From: Picocystis sp. L7
Taxonomy: Eukaryota; Chlorophyta; Picocystophyceae; Picocystales; Picocystaceae
NCBI GenBank assembly: GCA_020975725.1
Contig: QXJR01000021.1
Span: forward strand, 310,001 to 374,000
DNA: 64,000 bases
Reading direction: 5' to 3'
This document shows, in pieces, positions 43,162-53,062 of this stretch (position 1 is the first letter of the stretch; each line of letters opens with the position of its first letter). Below the pieces are notes generated by a model. It ran no database searches, was not told the DNA's origin, and saw only the letters and a program-made list of their open reading frames with translations. Position numbers and translations under genes: made by a program.

Positions 43162-45678
43162 ATGCCACGTCCAGGGTCGGCATGGACCCTGCTTGGACTC
43201 TGCATCTGCGCCATCGCTGCTGCCACCGTCCACGGACACGTGGACGGACAGGGAACGGGAAAGGTGAAGGTGAAGGTGACGAGGTGGAACCGACCGTCCG
43301 ACCTCCTTCCTACCGCGTCCCCGTGGAAACACACGAAACCAAACAGGGTCATGGAGGCAGGAGCCACGGGGACGTATTTGGTGAAGTTCTGGGGAACGGG
43401 AAAGACCCAACAACAAGCCGAAGACACCGTCCGACACCACCTGGATGGACTCGGTGTCGAACACGGGAACGTCACACGTACCTTCCCCATGAAACGAGGA
43501 CCGGTGGTGGCCGTCGAACTGTCCTCCCGAGGACACCAGGTCCTCTCGGACGCCCACCTGGAGATCGAGGAAGACCAAGAAGTGCATGTTCTGCGTCCCT
43601 CTCCGGACCAAACGGACGCGGAAAACCTCCTGGGATCGGCCATGGGACGTCGGTTGGGTGTCCAGTCCAATCCACCTTCGTGGGGTCTGGATCGCATCGA
43701 TCAATTGGACCTCCCCTTGGACGATCGATATCGATGGAACTTCACCGGAGAAGGAGTGCATGTGTACGTCGCGGATACCGGCATCAATGCTGCCCACGTG
43801 GAATTCACGGGTCGCGTGGGAGCGGGGAGAGATCTCATCGACAACGACGACGATCCGGACGATTGCGATGGACATGGAACGCACTGCGCGGGCACCGCAG
43901 TGGGGAGCACGGTGGGGGTGGCCAGAGGTGCCATCTTGCATGGGGTGCGGGTCTTGGGCTGCGATGGCACGGGTACCCTCGGCACCGTGTGTTCTGGCTT
44001 GCAGTGGATAGGTAATCACGTCTTGAGCCACGGGGAACCATCCGTGGTGAGCCTTTCCTTGGGTGGTCAGCTCAATCAGTTTCTCAACGAATGCGTGGAG
44101 GATTTGGTGGAGGATGGCATCCACGTGGTGGTGGCTGCAGGCAACGCAGGCTCAGATGCTTGCAACGAGTCCCCTGCCAGCTCTCGAATGGTGGTCACCG
44201 TGGGCGCCACAACTCAAAGTGATGGGCTTGCCACTTTTAGCAACATCGGGGAATGCGTGGATATCTTGGCACCAGGGCAGAGCATCTACTCTTCCATCCA
44301 CACCACCAGCAACGGGTACGCCACTTTCAGTGGGACCTCCATGGCGGCTCCCCATGTTGCAGGGGCCGTTGCCATGTACCTCTCGTCCCCGGGCAACCGA
44401 AACCGAAGTCCCGTCCAGGTGCTGGAATGGCTTTGGGGCGGGGCCTCCAGGGGTCGAATAAGCAATGTCCCTGCTGCATCCAATGCGTGCAGACTGGGCA
44501 CCCCTAATCTGCTGCTCCAGAGTTGCATCACTGCCGATGGAAAACTGTGCCATCAACCCATTGTGGAGGTGGCAGGGGTGAGCCATCCACCACAGGCATC
44601 TGCGACCAGTTTGAACCCTTGCCGTAGGTTGCGTGTGTCCATCGTTCCGGACGAGTATCCGGACGAGATCTCTTGGGATGTCTCCATGCCGCCCGATCAG
44701 TGCCTGGGGCGAGGTGGCTCAGGTGGAGGGGAAGTGGAGTTGTGCCAGGCTGGGCGGTACGCGTTTGACATTTTCGATAGTTACGGCGATGGCATCTGTT
44801 GCGACCATGGGCAGGGGAGCTACAGCCTTCAATTGGACGACGAGGAGATTTACAGCAGTTCTGGGGAGTACGGTTTTGGCGAGCGGGTTGAGTTTGTCCT
44901 GGGGGCGCCTGCATCTCCAACCCCACCGTCCTTGCCTCCGCCGCCTACTCCTCCATCGCCAGTACCTAGCCCATTGTCTCCACCCGAAGCCGAAGAAGCT
45001 GTGGAGGTGGAATTGAACCTTGGTGTATCAGGTATGCTTGCCGAGTAGAGGATCGGGAACACGCACCGTTGTTGTTTCCTGTGCGCTGGCTCACATTCGA
45101 GGGCTGACCGTGTCGTTGTTCGTGCAGATTGCGCTGGTGTGGATCATCCGCGTGTGTACGAGGCCGTCTGCGAGAGTTGCCTGGTCCTGGCAAAGCTCAA
45201 CGGTACCGGGGCAGGCTGTGTGGAGGACAAGAGCGTGTGCGAGGACGGGATATTCGCCAATATCTGGAGATACCCGTTCGTGGTTCGGTTGTTCTACGCA
45301 GGCTTCTTGGCGCCAGATCCTTCCGTCATGGCGCAGAACTTCCATGCTGCCTTTGCCGAGGAGAATGCCCTGTCCACCTTCAAGGAGTGGGTAGAGCGGC
45401 TTCTTTTGGATGCGCCAGATCTGCTGCAAGGGTTGCAAGGGACCAACTTCACCTTTGTCTCGGCCCGTGCAGTTGCTCCCCCCCTGCCAGGCTCGCCGCC
45501 GCCAGAGGAGGACTTCTCTCCTGCACCTGGACCCCCTCCATCTCCATCACCCTCTCCATCTCCATCTCCATCTACATCTTTGCCTCCACCCCAGAGTAAG
45601 GCTAGCTTCCTGGCAGCACCCTTGTGGTGGTCATGGCCGGTGCTTTGCTTGTGGGCAACATTTCTCCGCGGATGGTGA
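43162..45678 (+). CDS. Secreted subtilase, probably GPI-anchored (copy B)
   Basis: A spliced gene: exon 1 43162-45031, intron of 96 nt, exon 2 45128-45678; 806 aa. It has the same signal peptide, propeptide, catalytic residues (Asp205, His241, Ser393, at unchanged numbers), 'DSYGDGICCDHGQG' domain, Cys-rich exon-2 domain and hydrophobic C terminus as copy A. It differs by having only about 28 proline-rich residues between the catalytic part and exon 2, by the segment 'GCDGTGTLGTVCSG' where A reads 'GCNGGGSSSTVCPG', and by 'VADTGIN' for 'VVDTGIN'. Retention of the intron would give a 628-residue form without the C-terminal anchor. Confidence 0.85.
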
Positions 45679-46408
45679 AGGGGGCGTTTTGCGATGAACG
45701 GGCGAGCGTTCCTGCTGGGTTCTGGCGGTTTCTCCATCCGCTTTGCTTGTGCGCGGGCCCGTACCATTCAGGGTCGGACCGCAAAGCAAGAATTGGGGGA
45801 AGTAAAATTTTGATTCAGCGTTGAGCGTTATCTTGTCAGCACGGGAGGTCCTGGGGTACCCGTGCACGTTCGCTTCCCGTGGTGCAGCATCCATCCTCTG
45901 GGGGTCGTTTCGGTGGTTCCCTGCCTCGTTCAATCCAGCCATGCCGCAACGCCATGCCTTCCCTGCTGTACCAAGTGGTGGCTGCGGGCGTTGCTCATGG
46001 ATGGTCGGGGTGCCATGCGGCCGTGTCCATTGGGTTTGCGCTGGGGAGGGAGGGAGTGGGATGGAAAATGGCGGTGACCACCACCTATCGATGTCCAACG
46101 TCAGGCGGTGACCTCCGTGTCCCGTGTGTGTTGGAGGAGATTTGTCTTTGTCCTTCGGTTCGACCAAGTCGCCTTGGCTCGTTTTCGATTCCATGCCATG
46201 TTCCTTGGAGGGTTTAGCAATGGGGAGGGGAGGGACCTCGACTCGTCTCGGTGGACGGGGGAAGAGAATAAACTACGCCCCGACCCTTCGACGTCGGTCT
46301 CCTTTCCGACGCTTCGAAACGTTCGTCCTCCATCCATCGATAACACCGATCCGTCCTTCGCACTGACATGGAACGACGAGTCCTTCAGGAAAACAAGAAC
46401 CATCCAAA
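45679..46408. other. Intergenic region upstream of trypsin B
   Basis: Duplicate of 36263-37001. It carries ATCGATA at 46336-46342, about 70 bases before the trypsin start. No gene is seen. Confidence 0.4.
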
Positions 46409-47611
46409 ATGCATCCATCGCCACGGCTGGACGGGAAAAGGGGACCGTCCTGGATCCAAACGTCGTGGATGCTCTGGGCATTGGGATGGGTGAAGCTGGG
46501 ATCCACAGACACAACAACGGCCGTGGATGCATCCTTCGAGGAAACCATCAAAGCAAGGATCGTCGGAGGAACTCCTGTGGAACCACAAGACAAGTATCCG
46601 TGGATGGTGCTGTTGGGATGCGCCCCGCCAGGACAGCAAGCGCGACCCAGCCTCTACTGCGGGGGCACGCTCCTCACCCCTCTGCACGTGCTCAGCGCCG
46701 CCCACTGCAACCCCAAGCGCGTGGGATGCGATCCAAGAGACGCTATCGTGGTCTTCAGGTGCGAAAACAAGGAGCCATATAAAGACACAAACCATCCCCA
46801 CAGGCAATGGCTACTACAAACGACCCGGACTGACCAAACCATGCGCATGCACGCCCTCCAATCCACACCTACGCACGAAAACGTCAACCATAGCCCCTAC
46901 CAAAGGTCCCAAAACGCACAAGGGGTCCTGCGCGTCGGGGTGGAACAAGCCATCGAACATCCATCCTACAATCCCGCCACGCTCGGCCACGATGCCATGA
47001 TTCTGAAGCTGGCCAGGGCCGTGCACGACCGAACAACCGTGGCCTTGCCTCCCGCTGGCGAGCGACTCCAAGATCGAGCCCAGGTCCAGGTCATGGGGTG
47101 GGGAACCACTGCGTTCGGGGGACCGCTGTCCGACCTGCTCTTGGAGGTGGAACTCCAAGTCACGCCCCAAGCCACCTGCGAGGGCGTCTACGGGCCTTTG
47201 AGGGAGGAGATGATGTGCGCGGCCGGACCCAACAAAGATGCCTGTCAAGGCGATTCAGGAGGACCCCTCCTCAAAGCCGGGACCGCATTCCAGTACGGAA
47301 TCGTCAGCTTTGGTGTGGATTGCGGCATCTACCCCGGGGTCTACACCAGGACCACCGCGCCCAATGTCCATGATTGGATCGTCGCCATCGCCCGCTTGTC
47401 CACCCATCCGTCCACTCCCCCGCCCATGGGATCGCCGCCGGAGCCACATCCGCCCACGCCGCCGCCCGCGCTCGACCCGCCCGCCATGCCGCCCACCATC
47501 GTGTTCCCTCCTTTCGACCACGCGGGGCGTCGCCTGCCGTCGCCCGGGATCCGCGCGAGATGGCTTGTGGCCTGGTTCTGCCTCCTGCGCCTATGGAGAC
47601 GTTTCCCATGA
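46409..47611 (+). CDS. Trypsin-like secreted serine protease (copy B)
   Basis: A spliced gene: exon 1 46409-46758, intron 46759-46905 (147 nt, same donor and acceptor as copy A), exon 2 46906-47611; 351 aa. The triad is His99/Asp146/Ser234 with 'ACQGDSGGPL', as in copy A. The Pro-rich spacer is slightly shorter. Unlike in copy A, the intron length is a multiple of three and contains no stop, so an unspliced mRNA would be translated through to a 400-residue protein with a 49-residue insert between the His and Asp of the triad. I take the spliced form as the normal one because the join restores 'VFR-SQNAQGVLRVGVEQA'. Confidence 0.85.
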   Translation: MHPSPRLDGKRGPSWIQTSWMLWALGWVKLGSTDTTTAVDASFEETIKARIVGGTPVEPQDKYPWMVLLGCAPPGQQARPSLYCGGTLLTPLHVLSAAHCNPKRVGCDPRDAIVVFRCENKEPYKDTNHPHRQWLLQTTRTDQTMRMHALQSTPTHENVNHSPYQRSQNAQGVLRVGVEQAIEHPSYNPATLGHDAMILKLARAVHDRTTVALPPAGERLQDRAQVQVMGWGTTAFGGPLSDLLLEVELQVTPQATCEGVYGPLREEMMCAAGPNKDACQGDSGGPLLKAGTAFQYGIVSFGVDCGIYPGVYTRTTAPNVHDWIVAIARLSTHPSTPPPMGSPPEPHPPTPPPALDPPAMPPTIVFPPFDHAGRRLPSPGIRARWLVAWFCLLRLWRRFP

Positions 47612-47978
47612 CAGCACAAACAAGGAGCCACGCGCTTCTTCCAGGACTCACCAGAATTGCAACGAACCCGAACCGAAGCAGGCAAACGCTGGCCGGTGAC
47701 CCTGTGCACGATTCAACCAACCGATTCCCTCCTGGTGCCTGGAAGGTTCGCTCGCAAAGACAAGGACAAGGACAAGGACGTCCCGTCCTCCATCCCAATG
47801 CCACAGAGGAGGGAATGGTGGCAAGGACACGTATCCTTCCCAAAACGAAAGCAGCTTCACGTGCATTCCTGGGGCCAAATACCAGGCAACCAAGCCAGGA
47901 AAAGAGACTAGAGGCCAGCGGGACACCTGGAACGGCTTGGCCCTGATCCTCCGCGTGTCAGACGGCCTTGCTTGCGAC
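47612..47978. other. Convergent 3' region, trypsin B and LSm10-like B
   Basis: Duplicate of 38221-38581 with facing stops. There is no gene. Confidence 0.5.
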
Positions 47979-48480
47979 TCAGGTGGGTGGCTTTGATGCA
48001 TTGGGTGGTTTTTGCGGTTGGGTGTATTTGATCCCCGCCGCATCCCATTGGGCGCGCATGTCTTCCATGATCTTTCCCGGTTCCACCCAACCAGGATAAT
48101 GCAAGTACCGGATGTGTTTGGCCTTGATCCACACCTCGTGGACGTGCTGGAGGGTCTCCCCTTCCAGAGGGCGCACCTCCGCGTCGCGAATCACCACACT
48201 GTTCGAGATCGACCATCCCATCCGTCGTTCGTCCCCGTCGCCATCGACGCGTGTCCGCATTCGCTCGTCAGCATCGTCCTGGTCGCAGGCCTGGCACGCG
48301 AATGGGATGGATTTCGGACACGCACTTGACCCCTTCGTCCACGAAATCCAAGGTCCCTCGCACGAGGGCATCGTCGGTCCGTTCCACCACCACCACCATG
48401 CCACGCATGGCCATCACGAAGCAACACAGGCTCCTCTCGGTGCGACGTGTGCGCCTCCTCGGCTTCGATGGTGGTGCCAT
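47979..48480 (-). CDS. Sm/LSm protein, LSm10-like (copy B)
   Basis: A spliced gene: exons 48480-48326 and 48198-47979 (124 aa). The protein is almost identical to copy A (one visible change in the Pro-rich tail, 'NASKPPT' for 'NAPKPPT'). Sm1 and Sm2 motifs are intact, so both copies look functional. The (CAA)n run before the start codon is longer here. Similarity to copy A ends within about 60 bases upstream of the start codon, so the two copies have different promoters. Confidence 0.65.
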
Positions 48481-48538
48481 CAACAACAACAACAACAACA
48501 ACAACAACACCAGTGCCAAATCGCCAATGCCAATTTGG

Positions 48539-49631
48539 AATTCGTCGAAAGGATGGAACCCGTCGACACATGGACAAGAGGGAGTTTCTTCTCGGTGCCG
48601 ATGGAGGTCGGTGACGGCCCCGTGGATGGGTGAAGGTGGACGGTGGCGTGGAAGCTAGGTCGCGCACGCACTTGTACGGTGTGGGAACGGTGTCGGCGTT
48701 GCGTTTGGGATCGATTCTGACATTTGTGAAGGTCGCTGTGGCGTTCCAACTCCGTTTGTGGCTCCTCCCACCCGTATTCATCAAATTCCACAAGCTTGGG
48801 TGCGTCATCCTACTGTGTTTTGAAGTTGTGCCCTAGCACTTCATCTTGACAACCAAACATCACCATCTTCCAATGCTAGTCGAAGAAATACTGGGAATGG
48901 TACACTTCGAACGGTGATGCTAGTTGTCACTATCGATGTCACACCGGGCTAGCATAGCAAGCCCGGCCAAGGCGAGCTAGCAAGGAACATATTGATCCGT
49001 GAAGCATAGGTGAGTAGATGTCCTCGTTGCTTGCTTGCAACACGTTCCGAAGTTTTGACGTTTCAAGCCACGCGAACGTGGCGAGGGGGGCGAATAAGAA
49101 AAAAACAAGTTTCGAGGCTATGTGTTCTACTTTTCAAGGAGCATTGCAAGGTCGCAATCGAGTCCATGAAGTCTACGTCACTGTGTTCAGCAGCAAGGGT
49201 TCACACCCCATAAAATGAACCATTGCCCGCACCATTTCATCATTGATATTTGCGAGGTAAATTCTAGTGGTCTTGCCATGTCATTTCCACGTGCAAAAGC
49301 CTTCCGTTCGTGCCTACCTCTCTGTGCCCATTGTGTTCTCGCGAGATGCGGAGCCCAAGGCACCTGTTCGACGATCACGGAAGGATTTGAAGCATCCCAC
49401 GTCCACATTGGCGATCACTTCCTGTACGGTGGATACGATGGTCCATCATCCAACGCGTCCATCTCCTCTCCCCCTCCAGCTTAACGTCTTCGTAAAATAC
49501 ATCCCACCCCAAGGTGGGGGAGCCGAATCGACAGATCCTGAGAGGGGTCGGAGGGGGCCGTCGACGAAGTTAAATCGAGATTAATCTCGAGGAGTCGATT
49601 GGTGTTCCAAAACGCTTCGAAGGCGTCGGAA
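48539..49631. other. Intergenic stretch, 1.1 kb
   Basis: Unique DNA after the duplication. It contains a hairpin at about 48943-48965 (CCGGGCT, 9-base loop, AGCCCGG) and, near the next gene, the palindrome listed separately. The short open frames are not convincing. Confidence 0.4.
49575..49590. promoter_or_regulatory. 16-base palindrome upstream of the CS-FAD gene
   Basis: TCGAGATTAATCTCGA is a perfect palindrome, 42 bases upstream of the start codon at 49632. It may be a dimeric factor site or lie in the 5' leader. It shares the TCGA core of other promoters here, but I see no second copy. Confidence 0.35.
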
Positions 49632-51365
49632 ATGGCGCACGAAACCGCGACGAACGCGCCTCGAACTGCGGATCTTTCGCGAGTGCGACACATTGTGTTG
49701 ATAGGAAATGGACCAGAGGCACTTGTGGCGGCTGCACAGCTCCAAGGATCACGCGATTGGGACGTCGTGCGCGTGACCGACCAGGATTCGTGGCTGCAGG
49801 AATGGAAGGAGATGGAAGAGAGGAGAGGCACAGAGTTCTTGCGTGCACCAGACGTGCACCATCCGCATCAAAACAGGATGGCACTCCGAAACTTTGCGAA
49901 GAAATCGAAAAGGGAAGGAGAGAAGATCATCAGCGCTGCCAAGATGGGACCTTTGCCTAGCCTCAAACTCTACACAGATTTCGCCCAGGAGAAGGTAGTG
50001 CGCGAGTTGAAGACTAGCCTGGTGCAAGTAAACGAGAAAGAAGTCGTAGACATCGAGAAGCTCACTCCTGCCGAGTGCAAGGTACTTGCAGTGCCTGATG
50101 GCACCTGCTGCAAGGTTAGCTTTGCCAGTGGCGATGTAGTCTACAGCAAGGCAGTCATGTATTGCAAAAGCCCGCGGGTCAAACAGTTGCCAGAATGGGC
50201 TGTTGCGGCAGAGAAAAAAGCACCGGATGGAGTTATAATGCATAGTCAAGACCTTGACGTTAGGAACTCCGACTGCAAGGGAAAGCGTGTGGTGGTGGTG
50301 GGTGGAGGAATGACAGCAGCGCAGCTGGCCTGGTTCGCTGCCAAGCACGGGGCGAAAGTCACCATGCTTACTCGTCACAGGATGAAGAAGCAAGAGATGG
50401 ACGTTGATCTAGGGTGGCAAGGGATGAAGCTGCATCGGAGTTCAAGGTGGGAGCACCTGACTCCGTCCCAGCGATTGTCTGTTTGTGAAGAGGCGCGTCC
50501 GCAGGCCACAATCAACAAGCTCATGTGGGAAGCGCTCCAAGATTGCATGAGAGATAGTCGCCTTGAACTACTTCAGAGTCGCGCTGTAGAATGCGCGAAG
50601 TGGAAAGAGTCTCAGTGGTCGCTTTCCTTGAAGAGCACCATTGGGAATGCAAACGCCAGAAGGAGGATGTTCGAGGAGGAAGATGTACCCGTTGGACCTC
50701 TGGAAATAGAAGCAGACTTGATTTGGTTGGCAACTGGGTGTGCGGATGATTGTACCTCCGACAAGCTTTTGAGCACGATCCAAGAAAAGTATCCTACCAG
50801 GTTAGTCAACGGTTATCCTGTCCTAGATGATGCCTTGCTAGCATGGCCAGGGCTTCCCCTGTACTTGGTCGGATCTCTTACCATGCTGAGCATCGGACCC
50901 GCAGCTGGCCTGCATCCCGGTTGGATACAGGCAGCAAAGAAAATATCTGCCCACCTACTTGCAGAGAGCTTCCCCTGGGTCGGGCAAGTAGATCAGGCAC
51001 GATTGAAGGAGGAAGTCAAAGCAGCAGTCCAACGTCCGAAGTCCTTGGTGGAAGAAGACGAGCTTGGGGACCGCACGAAGCACGAGATCGAGAGATACTC
51101 CTGGACAGACGAAGACTTTCTGGTGACGATCCGAGTGTACGTCAACGAACCTCTCCAGAAGGACGATGTCAAGGTCAGGTTCAAGAAGCAGGGGCTTGAG
51201 CTCTGGGCGTTGACGAGGGCGAATGCGTATCACTTGTCCATTCCGTTGTTGTACAAGCCGATTCTGGAGGATCGTTGCAAGGTCAAGGTGAACGAGGCCA
51301 AGGGTCGCATCAACCTGGTGCTCCACAAGTACGACAACCACGAGTGGCGTTTCCTGAAGGGATGA
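49632..51365 (+). CDS. FAD/NAD(P) oxidoreductase fused to a CS (p23-like) domain
   Basis: A single-exon gene, 577 aa. N-terminal dinucleotide motif 'HIVLIGNGPEALVAAAQL' (about 20-37); second Rossmann motif 'VVVVGGGMTAAQLAWFAAK' (about 216-234); 'IWLATGC' and 'YLVGSLTMLSIGPAAGL' in the positions expected of lysine/ornithine N-monooxygenase-like and related FAD reductases. From about residue 487 ('RYSWTDEDFLVTIRVYV' ... 'INLVLHKYDNHEWRFLKG') comes a complete CS domain, the fold of p23, Sgt1 and NudC that binds HSP90 or other chaperone clients. No targeting signal is obvious, so cytosolic. Substrate unknown. The join between the domains is continuous with no intron. Confidence 0.75.
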   Translation: MAHETATNAPRTADLSRVRHIVLIGNGPEALVAAAQLQGSRDWDVVRVTDQDSWLQEWKEMEERRGTEFLRAPDVHHPHQNRMALRNFAKKSKREGEKIISAAKMGPLPSLKLYTDFAQEKVVRELKTSLVQVNEKEVVDIEKLTPAECKVLAVPDGTCCKVSFASGDVVYSKAVMYCKSPRVKQLPEWAVAAEKKAPDGVIMHSQDLDVRNSDCKGKRVVVVGGGMTAAQLAWFAAKHGAKVTMLTRHRMKKQEMDVDLGWQGMKLHRSSRWEHLTPSQRLSVCEEARPQATINKLMWEALQDCMRDSRLELLQSRAVECAKWKESQWSLSLKSTIGNANARRRMFEEEDVPVGPLEIEADLIWLATGCADDCTSDKLLSTIQEKYPTRLVNGYPVLDDALLAWPGLPLYLVGSLTMLSIGPAAGLHPGWIQAAKKISAHLLAESFPWVGQVDQARLKEEVKAAVQRPKSLVEEDELGDRTKHEIERYSWTDEDFLVTIRVYVNEPLQKDDVKVRFKKQGLELWALTRANAYHLSIPLLYKPILEDRCKVKVNEAKGRINLVLHKYDNHEWRFLKG

Positions 51366-51512
51366 GTTGGTGCGGCAAGGTATCCGATGGAACGCCGAGA
51401 CCCTTACACGATTCGGATGGTGGATCCCATCTGTCCCAGATCCGGACGGATCTCTTTTACGTTCTTGGTTGCGTTTCCGAGTTCATTTGTTTTGTTTTCC
51501 GCCATGGAGGAT

Positions 51513-52184
51513 TCACACGGTGGTGAGTTCTTTTTCCTTGGTGGCGACCAGTTCTTCGATTTGTTGGATGCAGGTGTCGGTCATCTTCTGGATGTCCATT
51601 TCCATGTCTTTCTGCACGTCTTCGGAGATGAGTCCGTCCTTCCCCAGCTTCTGCAGCTTCTTTATTGCATCCCTTCGCACGTTTCGGACCGCCACCTTGC
51701 CGTCTTCGCCGAGCTTGGCCACGGTTTTGGTGAGTTCTTTCCTCCTTTCGGCGGTGAGCGTGGGGATGTTCAATCGGATGATCTTCCCGTCGTTGTTGGG
51801 CGTGAGTCCCACGTCGGATTCCACGATGGCGCGTTCGATGTCCTTCAGTGCGCTCACGTCGAACGGTTGCACGAGCAAGGTGGACGCGTCCGGCGTGGTC
51901 ACGCCCGCCAGCGACCGCAGCGACGTGGGCGCACCGTAGTAGTCCACCTGCACGCGATCCAGCAGGGACGTGGAGGCACGTCCGGTTCGCACGGTGGCGA
52001 TGGCGGATCGCGCGGCATCCATGGACTTGGCCATGCGCGTCGACGCCTCTTCTTCCACTTCCAACGCCGCCATGTCCCCTTCTTCGGCGCGGCAGCGCGT
52101 CTTGGGCCTCGCACCTGCCTTGTGCGTCCGCCACATCGGTCGTATGGATGCGCGCGAGGTGCAAACGCGTCGTTGGACGGCCAT
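51513..52184 (-). CDS. Ribosome recycling factor, plastid
   Basis: A single-exon gene, 223 aa from the ATG at 52184. About 35 Arg/Ala-rich residues precede the RRF body, as expected for a transit peptide. The body begins 'MAKSMDAARSAIATVRTGRA', has the family stretch 'DYYGAPTSLRSLAGVTTPDA' and 'NDGKIIRLNIPTLTAERRKE', and ends with the long helix of the three-helix bundle. RRF with EF-G splits the post-termination 70S ribosome in the plastid (or mitochondrion). The 3' end converges on the CS-FAD gene with about 150 bases between. Confidence 0.92.
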   Translation of the reverse strand: MAVQRRVCTSRASIRPMWRTHKAGARPKTRCRAEEGDMAALEVEEEASTRMAKSMDAARSAIATVRTGRASTSLLDRVQVDYYGAPTSLRSLAGVTTPDASTLLVQPFDVSALKDIERAIVESDVGLTPNNDGKIIRLNIPTLTAERRKELTKTVAKLGEDGKVAVRNVRRDAIKKLQKLGKDGLISEDVQKDMEMDIQKMTDTCIQQIEELVATKEKELTTV

Positions 52185-53062
52185 GGCGACGCCTCTTCGT
52201 CTCGCTGTCGGCGTCGGAAGTGGCTCAGGTGTCGGACGTCGTGTTGGGTTCATCCCAGGTGTCGCGATCGGTCTCGGAGGCGGATAGAAGGCGTAGGTGC
52301 AGGTGTGGTGGACGAGACGCGGTGGGAGAGGGACGTGGATGGGACCTACGTGGCCATGGAAGCTGGGAGATGGAAGGAACGGGATCGCAAACGACGGGAA
52401 AGGTCCATGCCGACGCGCACCGGCACGTGTGGGATCGTTCTCGTTGGGGGATTCGGGGTGGAAGGAACCCTTGAAAGGGACGTGGGATGGGTCGATCGGA
52501 CGAGGGGTCCCGGTCAGACCCGGAAGGAAGACCCGTCCATGGGGGGAGAGACGGACCGAACAAGAAGGGATGGAGAGAAGGATGGAGAGAAGGATGGATA
52601 GAAGGATGGATAGAAATAGAAGGGATGGATAGAAATAGAAGGGAGAGTAGAAGGGCGAGTAGAAGGATGGATAGAAATAGAAGGGAGAGTAGAAGGGCGA
52701 GTAGAAGGATGGATAGAAATAGAAGGGAGAGTAGAAGGGCGAGTAGAAGGATGGATAGAAATAGAAGGAGAGTAGAAGGGCGAGTAGAAGGATGGATAGA
52801 AATAGAAGGGAGAGTAGAAGGGCGAGTAGAAGGATGGATAGAAATAGAAGGGAGAGTAGGAGAGAAGAAGGATGGAGAGAAGGATGGATAGAAATAGAAG
52901 GGATGGATAGAAGGATGGATAGAAGGGAGAGAAGAAGGGAGAGAAGAAGGGAGAGTAGAAGGGAGAGAAGAAGGGAGAGAAGAAGGGAGAGTAGAAATGT
53001 GAGGAGAAGGGAACCGACGTACACTTCCACGTGGTCCCGTCGATCGAAAGTCGACGCCGACG
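52185..53062. promoter_or_regulatory. Divergent promoter region, RRF and methyltransferase
   Basis: There are 878 bases between divergent starts. The right half is the purine minisatellite listed next. Long open frames on both strands through it are artefacts of the repeat. There is no gene. Confidence 0.4.
52560..53000 (+). repeat. Purine minisatellite upstream of the methyltransferase gene
   Basis: About 440 bases of tandem G/A-rich units. The main unit of about 42 bases combines GGATGGATAGAAATAGAAGG with GAGAGTAGAAGGGCGAGTA and is repeated about five or six times, flanked by shorter AGAAGGGAGAG units. The plus strand is nearly all purine with scattered T. It ends about 60 bases before the start codon at 53063. 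In composition it is the mirror of the minisatellite at 7330-7830. Confidence 0.85.

Larger units (their letters stand above)
43095..48538. repeat. Segmental duplication, copy B (subtilase-trypsin-LSm10-like)
   Basis: Direct repeat of 33070-39137. It has the same three genes in the same order, strand and intron layout. It is about 0.62 kb shorter, mainly through the proline-rich spacer (about 609 bases). Scattered single-base differences and a few small indels elsewhere indicate a recent event or later gene conversion. Confidence 0.95.
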
